Source: Vibrio sp. JPW-9-11-11 (GTDB taxonomy: Bacteria; Pseudomonadota; Gammaproteobacteria; Enterobacterales; Vibrionaceae). Taken from it: a stretch of 64,000 nucleotides of DNA. The notes below the pieces were generated by a model that had not been told where the DNA came from, did no database searches, and worked only from the letters and a program-made list of their open reading frames with translations. Every line of letters starts with the position of its first letter. Within the stretch, counting starts at the first letter, position 1. Of the stretch, positions 36,149-44,755 are shown piece after piece. Location: the NCBI RefSeq assembly GCF_013369335.1, contig NZ_SZQJ01000005.1, positions 372,001-436,000 on the forward strand, in the 5' to 3' direction. The position numbers and the translations under genes were made by a program.

Positions 36149-37219
36149 CTAAGCGATACAAATGCCATACGCAGGCAGGACATCTCTGATTATTTCTAAA
36201 CGATACGTTTTTAGTGCATCATGGAAGTGCTTCCAGTCTGAGTCCAGAAAGGCATGTGAATATGGATAAACAAGTTGGCCATCTTGAAAAAAGCCTGTTC
36301 CCCTAGCCTGTTGTTTCCAGCTATTCTCACCATCTTTGTCAAAAGTTAAATCAACGGGATCAAAACCAAATCGCCCTTCACGAAGCCACTCAATCCATGC
36401 TGTATGCCGAGCTTCACCGTCATCATCTTTAATGGTTGTTAAAGCGTACTCAATCTTGGAACGTTGCTCCGTTGTCAAGCCAGGTTGGTTATCAATGCTC
36501 GCCCGAGAGTCACCCTCATTCCACCATTGTAGGGCTTTGCACATTGCTTCCGCAGCCTTTAGAAATATTGTGGTATTGTCCCTTTCAATAGTATCCCCTT
36601 CACCATTTTCGTATGTCCAAGAAACATAAGGTCGGTCAGGGAAAGACAGTGCAGCGCCATGGCCGAGTGGAGACGACGCAGAAATACTGTCACTTAACAA
36701 ATCATCTTTGATTCGTTCCAATAGAGAGCTGGATGAGGATCCTAGATTATCCACTTTATTATAATCATGGATAACTCCTGCAAACCCCTGGTGAGCAAAC
36801 GTGTCTGCGTAAACATGCATGGCGATCCCCATTAAGTGGGCAGCGTAAGGTTGGCCCCAATGCGAAGCCACCATTGTCAGCATGTCCCGTGCTACGCGGC
36901 TGTCAGGCCGACAGACTAATCGATGTATAAACTGACCATCAGGCTCTACTCCAGATGGTAACCCTTCATTGCCGGGAAGAAAGTGAAACGGTATCCAAAC
37001 TAAGTGATTAGCCAAATCCTGAGTGTTTCGGTAATCTAGCATTTTGTGAGCGGATACAATGCGGTCATACATTGCTCCATTGTCAAAATGAATCGGGTTG
37101 TCATTGGTAGCCTCATCCACATATTGAGCGGAATACGCCACCTTCTCAGCGAGACGATGTTCGATTCCTGCATAGCGAGCAATGACATACGTTAAAGTGT
37201 GGTGTCCATCGATTTGCAT
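36149..37219 (-). CDS. DUF6765-like protein, possible zinc hydrolase fold
   Basis: 356 residues. It opens MQIDGHHTLTYVIARYAGI and has several conserved-looking His/Asp clusters: AQYVDEAT, HLVWIPFHFLPG, and HLMGIAMHVYADTFAHQGFAG near residue 130. This pattern resembles DUF6765 proteins, and the spaced His/Asp sets recall the all-helical zinc phospholipase C/S1-nuclease fold. Activity is inferred only. No signal peptide is seen. It is the first gene of an operon with a lipoprotein and a helical protein, an arrangement I do not know as a described system. Confidence 0.75.
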   Translation of the reverse strand: MQIDGHHTLTYVIARYAGIEHRLAEKVAYSAQYVDEATNDNPIHFDNGAMYDRIVSAHKMLDYRNTQDLANHLVWIPFHFLPGNEGLPSGVEPDGQFIHRLVCRPDSRVARDMLTMVASHWGQPYAAHLMGIAMHVYADTFAHQGFAGVIHDYNKVDNLGSSSSSLLERIKDDLLSDSISASSPLGHGAALSFPDRPYVSWTYENGEGDTIERDNTTIFLKAAEAMCKALQWWNEGDSRASIDNQPGLTTEQRSKIEYALTTIKDDDGEARHTAWIEWLREGRFGFDPVDLTFDKDGENSWKQQARGTGFFQDGQLVYPYSHAFLDSDWKHFHDALKTYRLEIIRDVLPAYGICIA

Positions 37220-37476
37220 GTGTGCCTCCAGTAATATGATATTTGACGTTTAACACTCGGCAAGTAAATGTGCAAACTACTAGAATACAGCTGTTCGAAT
37301 CTCACCTTACTAAGCTTGTGAACCGTCTACTTGTTATTACAATTCGATATGAAACAAAGAGAAGATAACAACAATGCTCCACAATTCATACAATCGATGA
37401 ATAAGTGCGCAATGTAGATCTCAAACATCATGACTTCTCGTTGTTACTGGGGAGATAATGTGTACATCTATAGTAC

Positions 37477-37653
37477 TTGTTAACGGGTTTGCATCCTTGG
37501 TGGGAGGGTTTGGTCAAAGCTTATTCAGCCATGTTGTGCCTTTGGTTTATTTCATGGTGCGCTTTTCTTGTAATCGTCTTCTTTGGTTTACTATGGCTTG
37601 TCGCGAAACATCATAATAAGTTGTGCGGTCCGACTGATTTAAAAAATGAATAG
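37477..37653 (+). CDS. Possible small single-pass membrane protein
   Basis: 58 codons from TTG 37477, or 40 from ATG 37531. The core LWFISWCAFLVIVFFGLLWL is a good membrane helix followed by a basic VAKHHNK tail, typical of short membrane proteins. No strong ribosome site precedes either start. An overlapping frame from ATG 37459 (52 codons, preceded by GGGGAG) competes but looks less protein-like. The rest of 37220-37901 shows nothing else and must hold the promoters of the two divergent flanking transcripts. Confidence 0.35.
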   Translation: MLTGLHPWWEGLVKAYSAMLCLWFISWCAFLVIVFFGLLWLVAKHHNKLCGPTDLKNE

Positions 37654-37901
37654 AATTTTATTAGAACTCAGCTTTCTACCGCAGTTTCACTGGCCGCTGC
37701 GGTATCAAGACAGTCAGGGTTCAAGGACATTTATAGTTCGACCTCTGGGGTATCGTTACAAACATTAACATGCGGTATTTATGTAAAATACCCAGGTCTG
37801 ATCACATCCTTGAATCTCGAACTTTTCATTTATATCCATATTTGACAACTTGTTTCACAATAGCCCGTTATAAAACGCTCAGTTATGGAGATAAAGTCGG
37901 T

Positions 37902-39152
37902 ATGGATTTAGGTCTAAAACAAAAAGGGATTCTACTATTTCTGCTATTGGCTGGCAGCGTTCAGGCTCGTGAGTGTGATAACTCACCAACACCTAAGGAA
38001 AATCATGTTGTCGACAAAGGTACTTTCATGGTGACTTTAGTTGACGGTCATGCCCCAGTCTCCTCCTATCTGCCATCAGGCGCTGTTGTAAAACTGCTTG
38101 GTAAGCAAACGATTTATTACAAAAAGCGACAAGGAAGACCCCCTATCCCGCAATGCTACTACCAAGTAAAAACGAACTTAGGTAAATCCGGATATGTCTT
38201 GCAGGACACTTTAGACAGCGAATCTATGTATCAAGGTGAATATGTCTTTCCCCGAACTGAAATTGAAATCTATAAACGAGCGAGCCTAGAGCAAGTAACC
38301 GACTATCGCTCGCAAGGTAAGACATCACGAAGTGCCGTTTTCATGTCTTCAACCAACCCAAAGGTGAATGAAAAACTTAAAGTGATTGGCATGGACCCCA
38401 ATCAGGACTTTTATATCGTAACGGCTGAATTTCTGGGAGAAAACGTAAAAGGGTTTGTATTTGCAGACGATATTGATCGAGGAATGGCAGCGGTCGTGGA
38501 CCCAAGAAAAGTCGATTTTGCCGACCGACAAATCAAACAAGTAAGCAGTAACCTTAAACAAATCTTCAAAACACTCTTAAGTGATAAAGTGTATGATGAA
38601 ATGAGCAGTTATTTCGAGGGCTTTGGACAAGGCGCGACCTTGGAAATGTGCAAACTTCCTTTAAGTGTCACTCCGTCAGCTGAACTAAAAGCCAATGCAT
38701 GGTGGATCAGTGGCTCGATTAAGGTCGAAGGGAAGATGATGATTAAGCCGGAGAATCGAAGCTTCTCTCACGAGTCTTACACCATTGCCCGAGGAAATGA
38801 ACACTACGATATTGAGTTCATGAAAAGCTTATCATGTGATACCGAGAGTATGTTGTATCCCGTGATACTTAAGATTAAGCAAGGATCTCTCGAGCTCAGA
38901 AGAGAAAACTTCAGCAAACTCGGTCCGATTTTTCGAACGAAGAAAGATCCTGTTGGAGAAAAGCAATATGAGACCATGTTAACCATCAAATCATACGGTG
39001 ACTGGTATTCCGTTTATAGTCATTTAGACGACAATTTATCTGATTGGAAAGCCGAATTTGGTGATAGTTACGATGTCCTACTGGATATTCTCATTGACTC
39101 AATTTCTTATTTTCCACCATCTGAAAAACGTACCGCTAGTAAAACATCATAA
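37902..39152 (+). CDS. Secreted protein with SH3-like domains, unknown function
   Basis: 416 residues from ATG 37902, which gives a clean signal peptide (MDLGLKQKGILLFLLLAGSVQA); the frame extends 44 codons upstream but that part looks like leader. After the signal come two SH3-like beta segments (SGAVVKLLGKQTIYYKKR with YYQVKTNLGKSGYVLQ, and FYIVTAEFLGENVKGFVF), a helical middle, and a C-terminal domain ending SYGDWYSVY...DSISYFPPSEKR. The C-terminal domain is found as a broken duplicate at 30147-30389. Bacterial SH3 domains in secreted proteins often bind cell wall. Function is unknown. Confidence 0.75.
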   Translation: MDLGLKQKGILLFLLLAGSVQARECDNSPTPKENHVVDKGTFMVTLVDGHAPVSSYLPSGAVVKLLGKQTIYYKKRQGRPPIPQCYYQVKTNLGKSGYVLQDTLDSESMYQGEYVFPRTEIEIYKRASLEQVTDYRSQGKTSRSAVFMSSTNPKVNEKLKVIGMDPNQDFYIVTAEFLGENVKGFVFADDIDRGMAAVVDPRKVDFADRQIKQVSSNLKQIFKTLLSDKVYDEMSSYFEGFGQGATLEMCKLPLSVTPSAELKANAWWISGSIKVEGKMMIKPENRSFSHESYTIARGNEHYDIEFMKSLSCDTESMLYPVILKIKQGSLELRRENFSKLGPIFRTKKDPVGEKQYETMLTIKSYGDWYSVYSHLDDNLSDWKAEFGDSYDVLLDILIDSISYFPPSEKRTASKTS

Positions 39153-39240
39153 CCACTATCATTTTCTCTACGATGCCTCCAATCGTGTTACCCCAGCCAT
39201 GAACAAAAAGTCATGGCTGGGTTTCAACGGGTTAACTCAC

Positions 39241-39636
39241 TTAATTTCGATTTAACCTAACACCGTCATAGGGTCCCGTGTTTTTGGTCCCTAACGTTTG
39301 CTTCCAGCGGTATTCTGCTTTGAGAGCCAAACTTTCACTGGTAAACTCAAGAACAGTAAATACCAAGTTGTTATACCCATGCTCCAACACATACAGGTTA
39401 AGATGTTTTGCATCACCATTGCTATTGAGGTGTTTTAGCCACCGGCTCAAGATCCCTCCACAGTTGTATGCAGAACCAACATAGCGAGAAGTGCCATCAG
39501 TTGACCGCTGTAGGTAGACTCCAGCTTGAGACAATACCTTTTTAAGTTCGTTGTCTGGCGACTCATCTTCAGAAATCGCAATGATCTCTTTCCAGGTAAA
39601 CTCCATCCCCAAAATCTCGGTATCTGAAGTGTTCAC
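39241..39636 (-). CDS. GIY-YIG nuclease domain protein
   Basis: 131 residues; the GIY-YIG domain fills residues 37-131. GVY (39-41) and YVG (52-54) are the paired strands, the catalytic arginine is in LSRWLKHL, the metal-binding glutamate in AEYRWKQTLGT, and the closing asparagine is at the C-terminus (VRLNRN). All key residues are therefore present. It overlaps the upstream gene by 4 bp (ATGA), so the two are translated together. Substrate unknown; a homing, repair or defence role are all possible. Confidence 0.85.
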   Translation of the reverse strand: MNTSDTEILGMEFTWKEIIAISEDESPDNELKKVLSQAGVYLQRSTDGTSRYVGSAYNCGGILSRWLKHLNSNGDAKHLNLYVLEHGYNNLVFTVLEFTSESLALKAEYRWKQTLGTKNTGPYDGVRLNRN

Positions 39637-39980
39637 ATCGGCAAAGCCAGACCTTCATACGCACTATTACGCGTGTAGATTTTGTTTTGGCTCGCGATCT
39701 CTTTAGTTGTATCGCTTGAAAATAGGGCGTAAAAATATTGGAAAATCGCTTCTCCATCGCCCTCTAAATCTGAATAGTGTTTCGCGCTTCTTTTATGGAA
39801 AGGATAAGACTCGAGCTCCGCTTTGATTGCTGCAGGAACATCACCATGATAGATCCGAAAAAAGCTCCCTTTGGTGTTTTCCCATAACTCAAAAGCTCGG
39901 AGTCTAAACGCATTTTGCTTTAAGCGAATGGCCGAATAACTGCGCTCTAGGTAATCTTGCTCAACACGAATGTCAAACAA
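39633..39980 (-). CDS. Unknown protein coupled to the GIY-YIG nuclease
   Basis: 115 residues from TTG 39980 (no ATG available; a stop lies 14 codons upstream). Charged, alpha/beta look, with RLRAFELWENTKGSFFRIYHGDVPAA and KHYSDLEGDGEAIFQYFYAL. No family recognised. It ends in a 4-bp overlap with the GIY-YIG gene. It might be a partner or specificity subunit of that nuclease, or the two could be halves of a gene that is single in relatives. Confidence 0.6.
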   Translation of the reverse strand: MFDIRVEQDYLERSYSAIRLKQNAFRLRAFELWENTKGSFFRIYHGDVPAAIKAELESYPFHKRSAKHYSDLEGDGEAIFQYFYALFSSDTTKEIASQNKIYTRNSAYEGLALPM

Positions 39981-40628
39981 TCCCGCTAGCCCACTTTCTT
40001 CGTATAGTTTTTTAGGGATTCAGCACACACTGATTTGCCTCTAAAGATAAATGAAGGTGCGGATTATATAGCAGCAATACACCAAATGTAACGCATCGTT
40101 TATTACCTCTAATCAAGCCGAAAGCAACCACTCTCTCAGAGTCATTATTGATATCACCCAATATCATTCGTTTCTGCACATCGAAGCCAACCCATCGCCT
40201 CCCCTAACCCACACTAAGAGTAATTCGTAAGTATGTATTCCGTACTCAACGACGCTTGAGCACCGCCGTGCCCACGCCAGTACTATCTATACGAAGAACA
40301 CACCCAAGACCACCCAGACACCTCTCTCAAGAAAGACAACAACGACAACTATTACCTAAAATAAAAGCAGCCAAGTGAAACATATGAAGCTTCTGAAAAA
40401 GTGTCACAAACGTACTGCTATGTAAGTTCTAGCCCCTAACCTTAATGAGCTTACTTTAAACTAATTTAGTAAAGAGCACGAACTCCAAGTACCAAGGGGC
40501 AGTATAAGCAAGCCAGAGTAGCTGGCCAATTTTGGTTCTACGGTCGAATAATCCAACTACAAGTTAGATAAGCTGTTATAACTATTCTCACTTAATACAC
40601 CTTGTTGCTACGACATAACACTAAAACC
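39981..40628. other. Noncoding stretch between nuclease pair and tandem array
   Basis: About 650 bp with no convincing coding frame on either strand and no clear RNA gene. It must contain the promoter of the nuclease pair. Composition is uneven, with C/A-rich runs around 40200-40350. Confidence 0.5.
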
Positions 40629-40866
40629 GTTCTAACTTAGAACGCCCAACCACTCAGACATACCGCCCAAAACCGTTCTAACTTAGAACACCCTGCAGCT
40701 CAGACATACCGCCAAAACCGTTCTAACGTAGAACACCCTGCTCCCAGACATACCGCCAAAACCGTTCTAACTTAGAACACCCTGTTACTAAAACATGCCT
40801 CCAAAACAGTTCTAATTCAGAACAATCTGCTGCTCGACATACCTCTAAATAGCTCTAACTAAAAAT
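40629..40866. repeat. Tandem array of ~45-bp units built on a 15-bp palindrome
   Basis: Five copies of GTTCTAACTTAGAAC or close variants start at 40629, 40675, 40720, 40764 and 40809 (spacing 46, 45, 44, 45), with a degenerate sixth at 40852. Between palindromes a shared spacer reads ACCCTGC..CAGACATACCGCC. The array ends about 15 bp from the stop of a tyrosine recombinase gene. Regular spacing near four helical turns suggests cooperative protein binding on one DNA face. Confidence 0.85.
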
Positions 40867-40880
40867 GACTCAGCCATTAT

Positions 40881-41744
40881 TCAACGCCCTAGATAAACTA
40901 CTGTCACTTCCTCTCGGCCATGCCCTAGCTCTTCGCTTATGATCATTCTGGCTTCATAGTCACGCTGCTTGTCTGCACCACTCAACCCTTTCGTTGACGG
41001 GCCTCCCGCAGCAGGAGCGCTATTACCCGTCAACTCAAGGTATCGCTGGTGCGCATACGCATGTCTTAGGCCATGTGCACGCTCTAGCCCCATCTTGATA
41101 CACGCTCGTTCATATCTACCTAAATGAGTTTTATACGTGTCCTCTTTCGGTATTAATGAACCATCCCCCACCCACTTTTTTATCGAGTCGATGAGTTCAC
41201 GCTGTGCTTGGGTTCTGATTGGTACGGTTCGAGGCCTAGCGCCTTTCGTTTTAGTCAGGACTAAGTGATCACCTTTATCCGAAAAGCGCAGTATTATCTT
41301 CATGCACTCTTCTCGGCGAAGACCAAAGGCGGCCTGTAATCTGAAACTCGCTTCTAAATAGCGGTTATTGAGCCTTGATAACTGCTCATTTGATATATGG
41401 CGGGACCGATTGATGTTTGTAACGTAATGGCGCTTTTCAATACCTAGAGATGCATTGTTAGCGGGTATAAGCCCAGGCTTACCAATTTTTTCTGATAGCC
41501 ATCTTAGGTGAGACATTCGGTTTTTTATTGTACCAGCCGATAAGCCTTGCGATTGCCAATGAGTCAATAGCTTTACTGCGTGTCGACGGCCAAAGTTCTT
41601 TAGCTCTAAGTTTCGTACATTCAGCTCTTTCAGTTGACTGTCCACCAGCTTGAGCACTTTCTTTCTCTCTGCTTGAGTGGCTTTCGAGCCATCTGGGTTT
41701 CGGTGTAGTAAACGGGTAATTTGGAAATAGAAATTAGTAGCCAT
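40881..41744 (-). CDS. Tyrosine recombinase (integrase-domain protein) beside the tandem array
   Basis: 287 residues. The N-terminal ~110 are a SAM-like core-binding domain (LLTHWQSQGLSAGTIKNRMSHLRWL). The catalytic domain has Arg in AAFGLRREECM, the HxxR motif in AHGLRHAYAHQ, and the closing EELGHGREEVTVVYLG with the nucleophile tyrosine four residues from the end. It resembles the integrase-domain proteins found in several vibrio islands. No excisionase is adjacent. The end of a related gene, lacking the tyrosine, lies at 52112-52262 and is again followed by the same palindromes. Confidence 0.85.
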   Translation of the reverse strand: MATNFYFQITRLLHRNPDGSKATQAERKKVLKLVDSQLKELNVRNLELKNFGRRHAVKLLTHWQSQGLSAGTIKNRMSHLRWLSEKIGKPGLIPANNASLGIEKRHYVTNINRSRHISNEQLSRLNNRYLEASFRLQAAFGLRREECMKIILRFSDKGDHLVLTKTKGARPRTVPIRTQAQRELIDSIKKWVGDGSLIPKEDTYKTHLGRYERACIKMGLERAHGLRHAYAHQRYLELTGNSAPAAGGPSTKGLSGADKQRDYEARMIISEELGHGREEVTVVYLGR

Positions 41745-42424
41745 GCGCTAACCCTCTTCTTGTTCAATGAAAAATAAAGAGCCGTATGGTGTCGGCTCTT
41801 TCTCTTGTCATTCGAAGGTTCTTATTTCACGGGTGCAGTAGTTAGGTATCAATGCGATTTCAGATTAGTGTTGTTACTCCCGTTCATTTCGACAGAACGC
41901 CTATCGCTTGGTTGAAGCAATTAGGTAATGGAGTGAGACTACTGTGCGGTCAGAAATTCCGAACAATTGAATGACTGTAAGCCATGTGCAATTGCTTAAT
42001 CCCCAGAAGCCCGTAGGGCTGATGAGATAAGAATGCGCTGGTAATTAATTGGTTTCTTTTACAAGTAGGCTATGCAGCAATGACTGCGTATTTAATTCCA
42101 TTTCATTGTGTACGATGAGTGCCGAGCATTCAAATTTGGTGACGCTCTCAGCGCCAGTTTGGGTTCGGCGTCATTCGCTGATAATTCTGAGAATCGGCTC
42201 GGAAGGTAGTAATGGCGGGCGCTGTCCGTCCTGTCACTCCTTGTTTGGAGTGACAGGACTCGAGTAGCTTGACTTACTTCTACCTTGTTTCCCCAAAAAG
42301 TGAGTTAGATAGAAATCAAATATCCACTGTATTCTTTAAGATGTAGGTGCGCATCGAGCAAATTTTTGCCCCGACCATTTTTCTGATATGGTGCTAGACC
42401 TTCAGTTTTATTATCAGAAAATCA
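41745..42424. other. Noncoding stretch with an 11-bp hairpin
   Basis: About 680 bp. CCTGTCACTCC (42230-42240) pairs perfectly with GGAGTGACAGG (42247-42257), with no T-run. A 40-codon frame from ATG 41852 to 41974 exists but has no ribosome site. Otherwise I see no gene; the recombinase promoter must lie at the left side. Confidence 0.5.
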
Positions 42425-42907
42425 ATGCTCTACGACGTCTTTTCCAATAACGAGTTCAACCGAAGGCTAAAGAGAAAGCGTTGGCTAAAAGTTATGATTA
42501 GTTGGCCTCTTATGGTTTATATGGTTTGGTTGAGTTATAGCTCAATTAATGAGTTATTCAGCATTAACAGTTTAATCGGCACAATTCCTAAAGTAAGAAT
42601 TGCAGGATTATTGAATAATGTAGCTTCTTTTGTCGGCTTTATAATATTTGGGTTTATAACGATCGTACCCTTAGTCATGCTTCACCCATCAATGGAGCTA
42701 TTACTAAAAGCACCATTTTCGACAAAAACAGGTCTATACACTGTAGCGATCGTCGTAATCAGCTCTGTGGTTTCTGCTGTATGGCTGGATAACAACATTA
42801 GAAAAAAAATAGATCAATACAGCTATATCGAATGTACATCTCAGAGAGAACTCACATTAAAATACTCAAGTCGCACATACGTTTTAGACCACAGCCTGTG
42901 TGATTGA
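42425..42907 (+). CDS. Small integral membrane protein, perhaps DUF1240-like
   Basis: 160 residues with three or four membrane segments (about 22-42, 65-88, 100-125). A basic N-terminus (NRRLKRKRWLK) precedes the first. The soluble C-terminal tail carries YSYIECTSQRELTLKYSSRTYVL and a final cysteine, a pattern that recalls DUF1240 proteins of proteobacterial islands. No function is known. It stands alone between two recombinase genes. Confidence 0.65.
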   Translation: MLYDVFSNNEFNRRLKRKRWLKVMISWPLMVYMVWLSYSSINELFSINSLIGTIPKVRIAGLLNNVASFVGFIIFGFITIVPLVMLHPSMELLLKAPFSTKTGLYTVAIVVISSVVSAVWLDNNIRKKIDQYSYIECTSQRELTLKYSSRTYVLDHSLCD

Positions 42908-42990
42908 TTTGCTTTTCAAACTCTTGAGGTAACTGATCTATCCTAGAGCGCACTGATACCACTTAAGCCCTTCTAAGCCGATTAACGGCC

Positions 42991-44247
42991 CTAACCAACC
43001 TTTGGCTTAACCTCAATCGCTGGAACCTGATTCCAGCGAATATCATTTTCTCTCGTGTAAATCTTAGTTGTATCCGCGTTGGCATGAGCCATTCGCTCAG
43101 TTGCGCTTATGCCCTGCTCTTCAATCATTCTTGCAGATAATCCTCGGATCTCATGATAGGTTGGCCGAAGGGCTTTCTTAAGGTGATCGTATAGGCCCAA
43201 AGAGTCTCTTACTTTGCTGAACTCTTTACTGATATTGTGGTGATGGACCTGATAAAGATGGTCAGTTTCCTTAGAGATACCTCTTTGTAATTGGCGAGGT
43301 TTTCTATGCACCACATACGGACAGTGCAACCTTGAGGTTTTGGACAGGTCGACAATGTCTTTTATCGCCTGAGTAACTGGAATTGCTACCGCAGAAGTCT
43401 CCGACTTTTGGACTTTCTGGCGGTGAATATAAAGCGTTCCATAGATGGGTTGGCCGTCAATGTAACCCACCCTACCCTCTGGGTTCCACAGAATACCGCA
43501 TACGCCTTCTCTTGGCTTCTTGATTCGATAACGCAATCGGTAGATTTCTCGCACAGCATGAGTTGTCTCTAAGGTTAAAGACATCGCGACTTTCAAGAAC
43601 AGTGGTGCTGCTTCGTAAATCTGAAGATAGCTTTCATAATCTAAGTTGTGACGCGCTTTGGTGTAATCCTCTTTCGATAAGCGTCGCTGTTTCTTGTTAA
43701 GAACAAAGTTACTCTCTATCGCACTCTCGTCAGCCAAATAGGAAAATATCTTTTTCAGATTGCTGATTTTTCCATTTAGCTGTCGATTATTAAGTTCTGC
43801 ATAGTATTTACCAATGTGTTCATTGATATGCTGTAACTTCAACGATTTTGTTAAGCACTTACCCATGTGCTCTTCCAGCCTTTCACAGTCACGTTCTAAG
43901 TTTCGAAAAACGTCTTTTGAGAGTTTTTCTTCGGCTTTGACACGGGCCAACACGACAGGAAGCCAATCTTTTAATGGCTTATTAAACTTATCTCTACGCC
44001 CTTTTGATATAGCTCTTTGAAATTGGCTTGGCTCATTAAGATCGAAGTCTTGCGTCAATTCCGGCCTGTTCTGCATGTTATAAACATACGCCGCTTGAAT
44101 CGCCTCTTGCTCAGTGGTGCCACTAGGGAAAAGTCGTTTAACACCTTCAACAGTTGTAAAGCGAAAACGAAGCTCTCCCCTGTGGCTCATTCGCACAAGA
44201 AATGCTGGGTAGTGAGCCGTTTCTTTACTTCTTGCTCGACCTACCAT
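42991..44247 (-). CDS. int: Phage-type tyrosine integrase of the island
   Basis: 418 residues from the ATG at 44247, which overlaps the excisionase stop (GTGATG; GTG at 44250 is the alternative). N-terminal arm-binding and core-binding regions (to about residue 190) precede the catalytic domain: Arg in TTHAVREIYRLRY, HxxR in YHEIRGLSARM, then MAHANADTTKIYTRE with the nucleophile tyrosine. Placed 500 bp from the right repeat and coupled to an excisionase, it is the enzyme expected to integrate and excise the 29491-44889 island at the rplY terminator. Confidence 0.92.
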   Translation of the reverse strand: MVGRARSKETAHYPAFLVRMSHRGELRFRFTTVEGVKRLFPSGTTEQEAIQAAYVYNMQNRPELTQDFDLNEPSQFQRAISKGRRDKFNKPLKDWLPVVLARVKAEEKLSKDVFRNLERDCERLEEHMGKCLTKSLKLQHINEHIGKYYAELNNRQLNGKISNLKKIFSYLADESAIESNFVLNKKQRRLSKEDYTKARHNLDYESYLQIYEAAPLFLKVAMSLTLETTHAVREIYRLRYRIKKPREGVCGILWNPEGRVGYIDGQPIYGTLYIHRQKVQKSETSAVAIPVTQAIKDIVDLSKTSRLHCPYVVHRKPRQLQRGISKETDHLYQVHHHNISKEFSKVRDSLGLYDHLKKALRPTYHEIRGLSARMIEEQGISATERMAHANADTTKIYTRENDIRWNQVPAIEVKPKVG

Positions 44248-44456
44248 CACGACTCCAGAAATCTGACTAATTCTGAAATTCGATCGGCTGGGTTGCCTAT
44301 ATCTTCATCTATACAGACAAGGTATCGGCCTGTGGGGGTTCGAGTGCCGCCCAGCTTGCCAATTTTTATCCAATTAATGATCGTGGCGCTGCACATACCA
44401 GATCCAGGATAAAACTCCTCAATGTACTGACTCGGTCTTAAGTATCGGATTGCCAT
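44247..44456 (-). CDS. Excisionase-like small DNA-binding protein
   Basis: 69 residues from ATG 44456 with GAGGAG 8 bp upstream; a longer frame upstream lacks support. MAIRYLRPSQYIEEFYPG followed by SATIINWIKIGKLGGTRT is a winged MerR/excisionase-type helix-turn-helix with a basic wing. It overlaps the integrase start by one base. Such proteins bend attachment-site DNA and turn the integrase from insertion to excision. Confidence 0.82.
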   Translation of the reverse strand: MAIRYLRPSQYIEEFYPGSGMCSATIINWIKIGKLGGTRTPTGRYLVCIDEDIGNPADRISELVRFLES

Positions 44457-44503
44457 GTTCTTCTCCTCACATTTCAAATAATGAAAATTGCTTAAGAAAA
44501 ACT

Positions 44504-44641
44504 ATGCATGAAATTTTCGGTAAGATTTGTTTTGAGCGGCAATTGGCCACAAAAGCAAATGAAGAGGAGATGAGTAAAGTGGCCGATATCAGTCGCTATA
44601 GGGTGGACTTATACAGTAATAGCAAGATTACAAACGATTGA
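44504..44641 (+). CDS. Possible small protein divergent from the excisionase
   Basis: 45 codons from ATG 44504, lysine/glutamate rich (FGKICFERQLATKANEEEMS). The ribosome site is weak. It contains the 16-bp motif GTGGACTTATACAGTA that is also found just inside the left end of the island, so the coding signal could be coincidental to an integrase binding site. Confidence 0.3.
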   Translation: MHEIFGKICFERQLATKANEEEMSKVADISRYRVDLYSNSKITND

Positions 44642-44755
44642 TTTATAAGCTTTTACCAATTAGAGCATTTTCGCATTTAAGACGTCACTTTAAGATATGA
44701 AATGCTCTATAAAGTAATGAAAACTTTAAAAATCAATACCCTACAATTGTGCTTA

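Noticed and set aside
40629-40866. CRISPR array
   Set aside because: Spacers are similar to one another and repeat units are tandem; no cas genes nearby.
40629-40866. Integron attC (VCR) cassette sites
   Set aside because: The palindrome lacks the GTTRRRY/RYYYAAC core layout and the unit is too short and regular.
42049-42267. Plus-strand 72-codon ORF
   Set aside because: No ribosome site, overlaps an 11-bp hairpin, not protein-like.
44017-44412. Plus-strand 131-codon ORF antisense to int/xis
   Set aside because: Shadow frame of well-supported integrase and excisionase genes.
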